From positions 558,001-622,000 of the forward strand of contig NZ_CP120375.1 in the NCBI RefSeq assembly GCF_029892065.1: a stretch of 64,000 nt of DNA, written 5' to 3'. This document shows, piece by piece, positions 53,394-63,539 of this stretch. Positions within the stretch are counted from its first letter, which is position 1; every line of letters starts with the position of its first letter. A program made the translations under genes and the position numbers. A model generated the notes under the pieces. The model had not been told where the DNA came from and searched no databases. It saw only the letters and a list, made by a program, of their open reading frames with translations. The DNA is from Sinorhizobium garamanticum. GTDB taxonomy: Bacteria; Pseudomonadota; Alphaproteobacteria; Rhizobiales; Rhizobiaceae.

Positions 53394-54125
53394 TCTGGAG
53401 AGCCATCATGGAGCCGTTGTCGGGTTGCAGAACGTATTCGTTTTTGAAGGCATACTTCGGGCGGCGCCCGACGACCTACAGATTTGGAAGATTCTATACC
53501 GATGGCTCGGCCATTGAACTATTTGACGTTGGACCAAGTTGCATTCGACAAGCCCCATCGAACGCCTCAACGGCCGTGGCCATGATCTTGGCCGATCTGG
53601 GGGTCGAAGGTATCAACGTGGTTCCGAGAGGCGGGGCGAGAAAATGGAAGCTCGAGCATGCAAACGCCGCGGACCCCTAAACATTTATGTTCTCTCGAGG
53701 TCTTCTGCCGTCGCCTTCGTCCCCTGCCCCAGTTGAACTTGCAGGCGGTCATGCCAACAGGCTCAAGTGAAAAACGCACGCGAAATGGCTCCATGGAACA
53801 GGCGCGCTCCGTCTCTGCCGTCCACCTGCTCACCCTGGAGAGCATTACACCAACCGCAAGTGTCGCGCCAAGTGGGCTCGTTGCGAGCGCGATTGCGGCG
53901 TTACCGCTCCTCAGCGATTGCCGGCCTGCTTCGGTTTGCTGCCGCCGCACGAACTACCCTGGCCATCAAAGCATCGACCAAAAGGAGGTTGTGACAACGC
54001 GGGGTCAATTTCGAACCCGCTCAATGGGAGATTTGCAGGGGCGACACGGGAGATGGAGGGCAGACCAAAGCGCCCGCAAAAAACGAGAATGCTGATCCGA
54101 GCTCTGCGATTAGACAAATAGGCGA
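53394..54125. other. gene-poor stretch
   Basis: Several open frames occur but none shows a recognisable domain or a convincing start. It looks like eroded coding DNA. Confidence 0.3.
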
Positions 54126-54600
54126 ATGCGAAAATTACCCTTTGATACAGTTCTAATCGCCAATCGAGGCGAGATTGCCGTACGCATCATCAAGACCCTG
54201 CGCGAGCTGGAACTGCGCTCCGCAATTGTCTACCACGACCTCGATGGGGAGCTCCGGCGGTCTCGATAGCCGATATGGCCATTGGCGTAAGCGGTCGCAC
54301 GCAAGTCGCGGCCCATCTTGATAACGCACAAATCATAGCTGCCGCCCGAGAGGCGAACGTTGGGGCGATGCACGCAGGGTATGGATTCCTTTCAGAAAAC
54401 GCGGAGTTCGCAAGGGCGGTGGTCGAGTCCGTGTTCGCCTTCGTCGGACCCACTCCTGAGATCATCCAATTGATGAGCGACAAGATCAGGGACCGCAACT
54501 TCGTTCAGCGGGACGGATTCCCGGTCGTGCCTTCAGCGATCGAAGAAGATGATCCTGCAACGTTCATCCTGAGGGCGCGATCCATTAGAACGCCTTTGCT
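54126..54600 (+). pseudogene. biotin carboxylase N-terminal relic
   Basis: From an ATG at 54126 the frame reads FDTVLIANRGEIAVRIIKTL, the conserved start of biotin-dependent carboxylases. A frameshift near 54245 moves it into another frame with AAREANVGAMHAGYGFLSEN, VVESVFAFVGPTPEIIQLMS and DKIRDRNF. Homology ends near 54580, so the ATP-grasp and carboxyl-transfer domains are absent. Confidence 0.75.
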
Positions 54601-54719
54601 GGATGTAAAGATATATGAAGCCACTTCAGCGATCGCGGAACGCCTTGATACTCCTCGATCTTCTTTTTTAATTTTCCTTCAAAATTTACTTTTGCAATGT
54701 CACCGAAAATTGTTACATC

Positions 54720-54769
54720 GACTGAATATGTATTCAGTCATACGACAGGTTCACATAAACGACTGAATA
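54720..54769. promoter_or_regulatory. palindromic operator candidate upstream of the NRPS-PKS
   Basis: GACTGAATATGTATTCAGTC (54720-54739) is a perfect palindrome with 9-bp arms. The half-site GACTGAATA recurs in the same orientation at 54761-54769, 41 bp along, about four helical turns. The site lies 75-120 bp before the start codon in AT-rich promoter-like sequence. The arrangement suits a dimeric TetR-like or similar regulator. No matching regulator gene is in the window and no sigma-54 element was found here. Confidence 0.6.
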
Positions 54770-54842
54770 ATTCTCAAAAAATTCAAACCGTTTCCAAGAG
54801 AAGACAGGTAGCGTTCTCCGCACAACTAGGTGGGAGAAAGCA

Positions 54843-57800
54843 ATGGATCATGTTACGCGTCCGCTGTCGCATGGCCAGATGGGCCTGTGGATACATCATC
54901 AAAAACGACCGACTGGTAGCGAATACAATTTACCGGTCGAACTGCGCATAAAGGCACCGTTCGATATTGATGCCTTGCGGCGCGCCCTTCAATCATTGAT
55001 CGACCGCCATGAAATGCTGCGCACGGCCTTTCACCAAGAAGGCGGGCGGGTCGTCCAGCGCATTCATGAGACAGCCTCTCTGAGCTTTCATGTCGTTCGG
55101 CTACAAGGTCTCGAAGACGCTGACTTCCATCACTCCATCGCAGCGGAAGCTCGCTCGCCTTTCGATCTGGAACATGGGCCGGTGTTTCGCGCTCACCTGT
55201 TCATCCGCAGTGCCACGGAAGAGGTTCTCCTCCTCAATTTCCACCACATCATTTCCGATGGCTTCAGCATTCGCGCCTTTTTGCACGAGTTCGGCAGATA
55301 CTACCAGGCGTGCTGCGGCGACACGGATATGCCGGGTCTGACCACGGCGGCTCCTTACGGGGACTTCGTAGCCTGGCAAGAGCGCCTCCTTGCCGGCGAC
55401 GACGGAGAACGCATGTGGGCCTACTGGCGCAGCCAGCTTGTTGATCATGAACCTGACCTGGCCCTTCCGACCGACAGACCACGAGCTGCACTTGCCACGC
55501 ACAACGGGTCAGTTTTTTCCGTGAATATTCAGATGCCGCTGGTCACGCGCTTGGAGCGTCTGGCGCACAAAGAAAAAGTGACGCTCGCCACCGTCCTGCT
55601 TTCTGCCTTTTATGTCCTGCTGCATCGTTATGGCGACCAGGACAACATCACCCTTTACGTGCCACGCCTCGGTCGTCCGACAGGAAATTTTTCAGGGACC
55701 TTCGGCTACTTTGTGACTATGGCGGCCCTACGCCAGGATCTTTCCGAAAATTCCATTTTCCTCGACCATTTGCAGCAGGTTCGTCAGCTCATGCGCTGCG
55801 CGCGCAGCCACGAGTATTTTCCTCTTTCCCTGCTACTGGAGAAGCTCAAGCTCCCCCCTGCAACTGATCGCGATCCGCTCGCGCAAGCAGTTTTCAACTT
55901 CATTCCGGAGGCGGTTAGTTCTCTTGGCTACACGCCATGCGACGTCGACCTCTCCGGCTTGCCTGCGCAAATCCGGCTTTGCGAGACCGATATCTGGATC
56001 GATCTTGATTTTCGGATCCTGGCCAGCAAAGAAAGTGTCCGCCTACATGTCGTATACAATGCGGATTTGTGGGATCCTAGCACCATCGAGCGGCTGGCGC
56101 AGCACTATCAGTTGTTGCTTGAGGCGATTGCAGATGCGCCAGCGCGACGGATAGGCGACTATAGTCTTCTAACTCCAGAGGAGGAGCACCAGCTCCTTCG
56201 TGATTTTAACGACACAGCTGCACGTTTTCCGTCCGACATTTGCCTGCACACCCTGATCGAAGCGCAGGCTGCGGCTCACCCAGACAATATCGCTGTCAGT
56301 TGCTCATCGGAGGCGCTCAGCTACGCCTTACTTGAGCAAAGGGCAAACAGGCTTGCCCGTCATCTAATTTCAAAAGGTGTCCGCCTTGGAGACGTGGTCG
56401 GCGTCCTCGTCGAGCGTTCGTGCGATCTCATTGTCGGCTTTCTAGCGGTCTTGAAGGCGGGGGCCGTCTATCTTCCTCTCGATCCGCGGCTCCCACCCCC
56501 GCGTCTGCGTTTCATGGTGCGGGACGCTGGTGCCACTGCAGTGATCAGCAAAGCGGAGCTTAAAGAACAGGCGTTCGGGACGGCCCCATCGGGGCTAACC
56601 ATTGAAGGTGCGAATGGATGCGCGGTGTTTCTCCTCGACAAGGACCGCACCGAAATTGCTCTGCATGAAGTCACGCCTCCGCACTGCCCCGCCGGCCCCT
56701 CGGATTTGGCTTATGTGATCTATACATCCGGTTCCACCGGTCAACCGAAAGGCGTGATGATTGAACATCGCAGCGCCTGCAACGTGGCGGAGGATCTAAA
56801 ACGCACCTATCAGCTCGGGCCGGATAGCCGGGTATTGCAGTTCGCCTCCTGCGGATTTGATGCATCGCTGTTTGACTTTATGCTGGCCTTATCTTCTGGT
56901 GGTCGATTGTGCTTGGCGCCCCCGTCAGCGTCGCTGCCTGGAGCAGAGCTCGTCGAGTTCATGCGCCGTGAGTGCATTACCGCCGCAGGTCTTACGCCGA
57001 CCGCGTGGACCTCCTTGCCGTCGACTGATCTTCCTGATCTCACTGTAATCAAGTCAGGTGGAGAGCCCTTGCCGTCGAGCCTCATTGAACGATGGGGTGA
57101 GAAGCGCCGTATATTCAATTCCTATGGGCCCACGGAAACGACCGTCTACTGCATAAGGACCGAGGTGAAAGCCGGGGGGCAAAAGCCACCCATTGGGCAC
57201 CCCGCCATCAATACCAAAGCTTATATCCTCGATCGCTATGGCAATCCGGCACCGCTTGGCGCAATTGGCGAGCTCTACATCGGCGGCGTCGGCCTGGCTC
57301 GCGGTTACATCAATCACGATGAACTCACGCGCGAGGTTTTCCGGCCAAACCCGTTCGCTGATGATCCGCAATCCTGGCTCTACAGAACTGGAGATCGAGC
57401 CCGGTATCGGTCAGATGGCGCGATTGAGTTCATGGGCCGGAGGGACGGACAGATCAAGATCCGCGGCATGCGGGTTGAGCTCGCCGAAATCGAGCAATGC
57501 CTGATGGAGCACGAAAACGTCAAAGCATGCTGTGTCACGCTGACGGACCGTGTCGATAAAAATGCGAGCCTCATAGCCTATGTGGTGAGACGGCGGGAGG
57601 GTTCGGAGGATGCCGAAGAACTTCAGTCTTTTCTGCGGGCCGCGCTGCCTGGCTACATGGTTCCCTCACAATTCGTGTTCCTCCCGCAGCTACCAACCAA
57701 TCGTAGCGGCAAGATCGATCGGCGCGCTCTTCCCGAGCCGAGAAACGTCTCGAAATTAAAGGCCGCAACTTTACCAACCGGTGGATTGCAGACGGAACTA

Positions 57801-60800
57801 GCTAAGATCTGGAAGGACGTGCTGAAGCTGGACACCGTCAGCATTGAAGACAATTTCTTCGATGTTGGCGGACATTCCCTCGCCATTGTTCAGGTTCAGG
57901 CACGTATCCACGATCGTTTGGGCATTGATTGCAAGATTCTGGATCTATTCGAGCACCCCACCATAAGAACGCTCGCAGCGCACTTGGCGGCAATTTCAGA
58001 CGCCCCTCGCCTCAGTCAGTATCATAAGAAACCAATTGGTGTGACCGCAAGCGAAAGCAAGCTCGAACAGAACGGCAATGCTGTCGCGATCATCGGCATG
58101 GCGGGCAGGTTCCCGGGAGCGGAAAACGTCGATCAATTCTGGAACAATCTGGTCGATGGCATAGAATCCATCTCAGACTTGGATGAACAGACATTACGAG
58201 AAGCTGGCGTTGATCCCAATACCTTTGGCAAGCCTAATTATGTGAGGCGCGAAGCCGTTATCAGCGGAGTTGATCTGTTTGATGCAGCGTTTTTTGGTCT
58301 CTCGCCTAAGGAAGCAGCGTGGATGGACCCGCAACAGCGGATCCTGCTGGAAACCGCGTATCAGGCGCTCGATCATGCCGGATACGGATTGCGCGAGAAC
58401 GCAGAAGGCCGAGTCGGCGTCTTTGCCGGCGTTGGGCCCAACCATTATCTCGCTGAACGTGAAGCAGGCCGCGACCTGCTGGATTCAGAGAAGTTGCAGA
58501 TCCGCATTCTTAATGGCCACGATTTCACGGCGACGCGCGTTGCCTACAAGCTCAATTTGACCGGCCCCTGCGTGTCAGTTCAGACGGCCTGTTCCACTTC
58601 GCTGGTTGCTGTCCACCTCGCTTGCCAGAGCCTGCGCAGCAATGAGTGCGATATGGCGTTGGCAGGCGGTGCATCGATTTCCCTGCCGCATGGAAAAGGC
58701 TACCTCCATCAACAAGGCCATATCTTGTCTCCTGACGGCCACTGCCGTGCGTTCGATGCTAAAGCGCAAGGAACGGTGAGAGGCAGCGGAGCAGCGGTCG
58801 TCGTTCTCAAGCGGCTAACGGACGCCTATAAAGACGGCGACTATATCTGGGCAGTTGTAAAGGGGACCGCCATCAACAATGATGGTGCCGCGAAGGTGGG
58901 CTTTACTGCCCCCAGCGCCGACGGACAGGCTGCGGTAATCCAAGCTGCCCTCACCGATGCTGAGATCTCTGCAGACACCATTGGTTATGTGGAGGCGCAT
59001 GGTACCGGAACGTATCTTGGCGACCCCATCGAAATCTCCGGCCTGACCAAGGCCTTCCGTTCCCACACCGCCAAGAAACAATTTTGCGCAATAGGTTCGG
59101 TCAAGACAAATATCGGTCATCTCGACGCCGCAGCAGGTGTAACGGGATTGATCAAGCTCGCCACAATGCTGAACAAGGGCGTCCTTCCCGCCAGCCTGCA
59201 TCTCGATGAGCCCAACCCAAATATCGACTTTCAGGAGAGCCCCGTGTTCGTAAACAAGACCTGCACCGCTTGGCCCAAAGGTGGTGAGCCACGGCGCGGC
59301 GGGGTCAGCTCATTTGGCATTGGTGGCACAAATGCGCATGCGGTCCTCGAGGAGGCTCCGCCGCAGAGTAGTGGGCGAGGCGGTCGCGGGCTGCACGTCT
59401 TTCCAGTATCGGGGGCGAGTAGGTCGGCACTGACCGAAATGCTTCGGCAACTGGCCGGCTTTATGCGCCGAAGCGACATTCGGCACTGCGCAGCCAACAT
59501 CGCATACACCTTGCAAAAAGGTCGAGCGGCTCTCAGATACCGCTCAAGTTTCGTGGGATCCGATTTGGTGGGACTAGCCGACCAACTCGACCAGGCGGCT
59601 CTGGATGCGGGCGCAGCGGGGGAGGCGTCACGCAGTGAACACCGCATCGTGTTTATGTTCTCCGGCCAGGGCGGGCAGCAGATCGGAATGGGTCGGGAGC
59701 TTTATGAAGAAGAGCCGATATTCCGCGGCGCAATCGACGAATGCGCAAAGTGGCTTAACGAGCTCGCACATGTTGATTTCCGCGCCCTGCTTTACACGGA
59801 AGGTAAATCGGATAGCGAGCTTGAGCCTCAACTGGAAGCCGTCATACAGCCGGTCATCTTCGCTACGCAATATGCAATGGCGAAGCTCTTCATGTCGTGG
59901 GGCATTTTCCCTGCAGCTGTGATCGGCCACAGCATCGGGGAATATGCAGCCGCCCATATCGCAGGCATCATCTCGTTACCCGATGCCATTCGACTTACGC
60001 TAATAAGGGGACAGTTAACGTCGCATGTACCTGTCGGCGGGATTGTTGCTGTCCACCTGTCGCCGGAAGAGCTCCAGCCTTATTGGAACGGACGCCTGTC
60101 ATTGGCGGCCATAAACGGGCCGCGTCAGTGCGTCGTTTCAGGGGCAGCATCCGAGATCGCAGCGTTCCATGAACGATTGAAGGCGAGATCCATTGCGAGC
60201 AAACGAATACGTGCAAGTCATGCCGTGCATTCATCCCTGCTCGATCCAATCCTGCCGGAGTTCAGGATTCATGCCGAACAAGTCGAGTTGCACGCGCCGC
60301 AAGTACCTTTCGTATCAACGGTACTCGGTGACTGGCTCGAGGCGAACGCCCTTGATGGTGGCTATTGGGTCCGCAATCTCCGAGAAACGGTGCAGTTCCA
60401 TGTAGCTTACGATCGGCTGGTGCAATCGGGCCACGAGTTGTTCGTCGAGATGGGGCCTGGCGCAACCCTGTCCACACTCTCCAGGCAGTTCAAGTCAAAG
60501 GGGAACGCGCGCGGCCCCGTCGCCTTTGCAGCCTTGCCAGGAGGCGATCACGGGCACGGCGACCACGCGAGGGTGTTACAGACCCTGGGCAAGCTTTGGA
60601 CCTGCGGCGTTCGCATTGATTGGTCTGGCCTGCACGGCCATCACCCGCCACAGCGTACGCCCCTCCCGGCTTATCCTTTCGATCGCGAGCGCTACTGGCT
60701 CGATGCGGTCGCTTCCAAGGAGCGGGGACAAAAGAATGCGGATTCGAATCAACCTCACACTGCGGGCATATCCGTGGATGCGCCGACTGGAAACGAAGAA

Positions 60801-61913
60801 CCACGCAGCGCGATTGTGATTGAGTTATCTGGTGAGCCAGCTTTGGACCGCCAAATTGCAGCGATCTATCAGAACATTTTGGGCTTGGATGACGTTGCCC
60901 TGACCGACAGCTTCTTTGATCTTGGTGGTGATTCTTTGAGCGCCTTGAGCGTAATCAATCGCATCGAACAACTTACGGGAGAAAGATTGGACGTCTCTCG
61001 CCTGCTGGAACACCAGACACCACGAGGGCTCGCGATAGCCCTGTCGAAGATCCATGGAAGCGCGCGTCCGAGCGCATTGGTGCCGATACAAACAGGCGGT
61101 TCGCGGACGCCACTGTTTTGCCCCCACCCTTTTGGCGGCCATGTGCTCTTCTATACGCCTCTTGCCAAAGCATTGGGCGCAGAGCAACCGCTCTTCGGCC
61201 TGCAGGCACGTGGTCTGGATGGTGAGGCAAGACCTCACCTGAGCATTGCGGAGATGGCGCAGGATTATGTTGAGGCCATCAAGAGCGTACAGCCACGCGG
61301 GCCTTACCAGCTCGTTGGCTTGTCGATGGGCGGCAGCATTGCTTGGGAAATGGCCTGCCAATTGCGCGATGCTGGTGAAGAGATAGCAATAGTTGGACTG
61401 CTCGATGCCAAAGCGCTTCACAAGCCTGAAGAATACACAAGCGGCCGGTACCATCGCTTGCTCGGCAACAGTCCCATTCCTGACTGGCTGTCCGAGCAAG
61501 TGGTTATATTAAGTGTGCTTTTTCCTGCAACGAAGAAACATTGGCGAAAGCTGAAATCCATCAAACGTGAGCGTCAGGTCACTGCATTGCTGAATTTCGG
61601 AAGGCAAGCTGGCAACGTTCCCGACATAAGCGAAACGCAACTCGACCATATCCTCATGGTTGCTGAGGCAAATAAAATTGCGCTGCGTGAACATACGCCT
61701 CGGCTCAACGACAGCAGGTCCGTTCTTTTTGCAGCCAAGAAGGGGCTGCGCACATCCACTAATGAATCTGATGGCGATCTCGGGTGGAAGCAATTCGCGC
61801 GGGCGCGCCTGGAAATCCATGTGGTGCCAGGTGACCACTACACGATGGTCGCTCCGCCTCATGTGCGCGTCCTAGCAACGAAGCTCAAAGATTATCTCAT
61901 TCGAAGCGACTAA
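54843..61913 (+). CDS. hybrid NRPS-PKS, C-A-T-KS-AT-T-TE
   Basis: The 2356-residue protein starts at an ATG with GGGAGAAAG upstream. The domains in order are: C (HHIISDG, 134-140); A (TSGSTGQPKG from 628, then NSYGPTE); T (Ser1012 in GGHSL); KS (Cys1250 in TACSTS, His1386 in EAHGTGT, His1426 in NIGHLDAAAG); AT (Ser1697 in GHSIGE; HAVH at 1793-1796, nearest to the malonyl-type HAFH); T (Ser2031 in GGDSL); TE (Ser2161 in GLSMGG, His2332). All catalytic residues are present. There is no ketoreductase, so the polyketide step should leave a beta-keto group. An N-terminal C domain implies that an acyl or peptidyl starter comes from another protein, or that the domain N-acylates the first amino acid. 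The inferred core is acyl-aminoacyl-malonyl, released by the TE. ATP-grasp and M81 genes follow. Confidence 0.93.
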   Translation: MDHVTRPLSHGQMGLWIHHQKRPTGSEYNLPVELRIKAPFDIDALRRALQSLIDRHEMLRTAFHQEGGRVVQRIHETASLSFHVVRLQGLEDADFHHSIAAEARSPFDLEHGPVFRAHLFIRSATEEVLLLNFHHIISDGFSIRAFLHEFGRYYQACCGDTDMPGLTTAAPYGDFVAWQERLLAGDDGERMWAYWRSQLVDHEPDLALPTDRPRAALATHNGSVFSVNIQMPLVTRLERLAHKEKVTLATVLLSAFYVLLHRYGDQDNITLYVPRLGRPTGNFSGTFGYFVTMAALRQDLSENSIFLDHLQQVRQLMRCARSHEYFPLSLLLEKLKLPPATDRDPLAQAVFNFIPEAVSSLGYTPCDVDLSGLPAQIRLCETDIWIDLDFRILASKESVRLHVVYNADLWDPSTIERLAQHYQLLLEAIADAPARRIGDYSLLTPEEEHQLLRDFNDTAARFPSDICLHTLIEAQAAAHPDNIAVSCSSEALSYALLEQRANRLARHLISKGVRLGDVVGVLVERSCDLIVGFLAVLKAGAVYLPLDPRLPPPRLRFMVRDAGATAVISKAELKEQAFGTAPSGLTIEGANGCAVFLLDKDRTEIALHEVTPPHCPAGPSDLAYVIYTSGSTGQPKGVMIEHRSACNVAEDLKRTYQLGPDSRVLQFASCGFDASLFDFMLALSSGGRLCLAPPSASLPGAELVEFMRRECITAAGLTPTAWTSLPSTDLPDLTVIKSGGEPLPSSLIERWGEKRRIFNSYGPTETTVYCIRTEVKAGGQKPPIGHPAINTKAYILDRYGNPAPLGAIGELYIGGVGLARGYINHDELTREVFRPNPFADDPQSWLYRTGDRARYRSDGAIEFMGRRDGQIKIRGMRVELAEIEQCLMEHENVKACCVTLTDRVDKNASLIAYVVRRREGSEDAEELQSFLRAALPGYMVPSQFVFLPQLPTNRSGKIDRRALPEPRNVSKLKAATLPTGGLQTELAKIWKDVLKLDTVSIEDNFFDVGGHSLAIVQVQARIHDRLGIDCKILDLFEHPTIRTLAAHLAAISDAPRLSQYHKKPIGVTASESKLEQNGNAVAIIGMAGRFPGAENVDQFWNNLVDGIESISDLDEQTLREAGVDPNTFGKPNYVRREAVISGVDLFDAAFFGLSPKEAAWMDPQQRILLETAYQALDHAGYGLRENAEGRVGVFAGVGPNHYLAEREAGRDLLDSEKLQIRILNGHDFTATRVAYKLNLTGPCVSVQTACSTSLVAVHLACQSLRSNECDMALAGGASISLPHGKGYLHQQGHILSPDGHCRAFDAKAQGTVRGSGAAVVVLKRLTDAYKDGDYIWAVVKGTAINNDGAAKVGFTAPSADGQAAVIQAALTDAEISADTIGYVEAHGTGTYLGDPIEISGLTKAFRSHTAKKQFCAIGSVKTNIGHLDAAAGVTGLIKLATMLNKGVLPASLHLDEPNPNIDFQESPVFVNKTCTAWPKGGEPRRGGVSSFGIGGTNAHAVLEEAPPQSSGRGGRGLHVFPVSGASRSALTEMLRQLAGFMRRSDIRHCAANIAYTLQKGRAALRYRSSFVGSDLVGLADQLDQAALDAGAAGEASRSEHRIVFMFSGQGGQQIGMGRELYEEEPIFRGAIDECAKWLNELAHVDFRALLYTEGKSDSELEPQLEAVIQPVIFATQYAMAKLFMSWGIFPAAVIGHSIGEYAAAHIAGIISLPDAIRLTLIRGQLTSHVPVGGIVAVHLSPEELQPYWNGRLSLAAINGPRQCVVSGAASEIAAFHERLKARSIASKRIRASHAVHSSLLDPILPEFRIHAEQVELHAPQVPFVSTVLGDWLEANALDGGYWVRNLRETVQFHVAYDRLVQSGHELFVEMGPGATLSTLSRQFKSKGNARGPVAFAALPGGDHGHGDHARVLQTLGKLWTCGVRIDWSGLHGHHPPQRTPLPAYPFDRERYWLDAVASKERGQKNADSNQPHTAGISVDAPTGNEEPRSAIVIELSGEPALDRQIAAIYQNILGLDDVALTDSFFDLGGDSLSALSVINRIEQLTGERLDVSRLLEHQTPRGLAIALSKIHGSARPSALVPIQTGGSRTPLFCPHPFGGHVLFYTPLAKALGAEQPLFGLQARGLDGEARPHLSIAEMAQDYVEAIKSVQPRGPYQLVGLSMGGSIAWEMACQLRDAGEEIAIVGLLDAKALHKPEEYTSGRYHRLLGNSPIPDWLSEQVVILSVLFPATKKHWRKLKSIKRERQVTALLNFGRQAGNVPDISETQLDHILMVAEANKIALREHTPRLNDSRSVLFAAKKGLRTSTNESDGDLGWKQFARARLEIHVVPGDHYTMVAPPHVRVLATKLKDYLIRSD

Positions 61914-62127
61914 GGGACGGATCAGCAGCGGATCGCCAAAGCCGGACAAAGCCCAATAACCAAACTGTTGCAACAGAACCTTGAACTAAATTTACAAAAT
62001 CTTTGCAACCGCAAATCGCTGACAATGGTAGGTTCACTACAAGGTCTGAGATCAGGCACGACTGAAAAGATTTTGCCGATGTACGCTCGGACCGCCGCAC
62101 AGCACGCAACGTCGGAGTCAACGACCA
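61914..62127. other. gap between NRPS-PKS and ATP-grasp genes
   Basis: 214 bp without a gene. No clear terminator or promoter was identified, so the ATP-grasp gene may be read through from the NRPS-PKS or have its own promoter. Confidence 0.3.
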
Positions 62128-63375
62128 ATGACAAGAAGAGCGCTCATCCTGCTTGAAGGTTCAAGGTATAACGGTCCGCTATACGTCCAGGCGGCCCAGC
62201 GTCTTGGTCTTCATCCAATTACACTGTCGGCTGATCCAGCTCAATACGACTATCTTGCGGCGGAATGCGTTGAGGCAATCCGCGTCGATACAGGCGATCT
62301 CGATGCACTGATCCACGAATGTTCCCGGCTACGAGCGACCTATGACATTGCTGGCATTACGAGCGCTGGGGATCGATTCTATGCGACAGTTGGCAAGCTG
62401 TGCCAGCATTTCGATCTGCCGGGACCGAACCCCACATCCATCGAACAATGCTGCGACAAATTCACTCAACGTCAGCTTCTCGAGGAAGCCGGCGTTCCAA
62501 TACCTGCCTATCGCTTGGCTGCGGATGCGACGGACATAGAAAGCTCTGCCGAGGAGATCGGACTGCCGGTGATTGTTAAGCCAGTCGTAGGCAGCGGCAG
62601 CGTCGGTGTCCGATTATGCCGCACCGTCGATGAGTTGGCCGAACACACGACCTATCTATTGGGCGGGGAGCACATATGGCGGTCGTCACCGGGGATACTC
62701 GTGGAAGCTTACGCGCAAGGCCCCTACTATGTCGCCGATATAATGGGAGATGACGTTATTGCGATTTCCGGCGGTCACTTCGGCCCTCCACCGCATTTCG
62801 TGTATCGTGAGTTCAGCTGTCCGGCCGTGCTGACTGACGACGAGCAGGAGCGAATCGCTAATATTTCGCTAAGCTGTTTGCGAGCTCTTGGCCTTGGCTG
62901 GGGGCCAACGTGCATTGAATTCCGATGGACGCAGCGTGGCCCAGTCGTCATTGAAGTCAACCCGCGTCTTGGTGGTGCGACGGGTCCTCAACTGGTTCAA
63001 CTGGCCTACGGCATCGATCTTGTGACCGAGCACATCAAGCTTGTCATCGGCGATGAATGGGATTTACGCAGCAGGCACTCGCATACTGCGGCCGTGCGGT
63101 TCCTAGTTGCTGATAGCGATGGCAACCTCGATCGGATCGCTGGCGGCAGCCGGGCGGCTGCCGTCTCAGGTGTCGCCGAGGTCAAATTGTATGTTGAACC
63201 CAACACGCCGATCGTCAGGAAAGGCGGTCTCCCAGAGTGTATCGGATATGTGATCGCCGCTTCACCCAGCCTTGCTCAGACCGAGGCGATACTTCATCGT
63301 GCCGTCGACTTAATCAATTGGTCGATTACACCATTTTCGACCCCTGGCGAACAGGAGCGGCCTGCGGCCCCTTAG
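62128..63375 (+). CDS. ATP-grasp ligase
   Basis: A 415-residue ATP-grasp enzyme: an N-terminal Rossmann-like domain (ALILLEGSRYNGPLYVQAAQ), then the ATP-grasp fold with GLPVIVKPVVGSGSVGVRLC (K151) and the Mg-binding loop VVIEVNPRLGGATG (276-280 region), and a C-terminal lid. It is most like carbamoyl-phosphate/L-amino-acid-ligase-type ATP-grasp enzymes, which join a carboxylate to an amine through an acyl phosphate. Following the NRPS-PKS it may add an amino acid or amine to the product or make a dipeptide. GGAG lies ten bases before the start. The extreme C-terminus may be altered by the IS110 relic that begins right after the stop. Confidence 0.85.
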   Translation: MTRRALILLEGSRYNGPLYVQAAQRLGLHPITLSADPAQYDYLAAECVEAIRVDTGDLDALIHECSRLRATYDIAGITSAGDRFYATVGKLCQHFDLPGPNPTSIEQCCDKFTQRQLLEEAGVPIPAYRLAADATDIESSAEEIGLPVIVKPVVGSGSVGVRLCRTVDELAEHTTYLLGGEHIWRSSPGILVEAYAQGPYYVADIMGDDVIAISGGHFGPPPHFVYREFSCPAVLTDDEQERIANISLSCLRALGLGWGPTCIEFRWTQRGPVVIEVNPRLGGATGPQLVQLAYGIDLVTEHIKLVIGDEWDLRSRHSHTAAVRFLVADSDGNLDRIAGGSRAAAVSGVAEVKLYVEPNTPIVRKGGLPECIGYVIAASPSLAQTEAILHRAVDLINWSITPFSTPGEQERPAAP

Positions 63376-63510
63376 GAACTCAAGCACCTGTCCCCGACGC
63401 ACCCTGTTGCGGGTCAGCAACCGCGTAGCCATCTCGCCGTGAACTTGAAACGAATTCTTCGCCAAATCGAGCGCGATCACAATCCTTTGTACCGCGGCAT
63501 AAAACGCAAA
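63376..63510 (-). mobile_element. IS110-family N-terminal relic
   Basis: The minus strand reads VQRIVIALDLAKNSFQVHGE and then RLLTRNRVRRGQVLEFL, the N-terminus of an IS110/IS1111-type transposase (the DLAK.FQVHG motif). Homology ends at the stop of the ATP-grasp gene. It is a fragment left between two genes of the cluster. Confidence 0.65.
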
Positions 63511-63539
63511 GCCTGACATTCAGGAGGAAATATAAGCTT

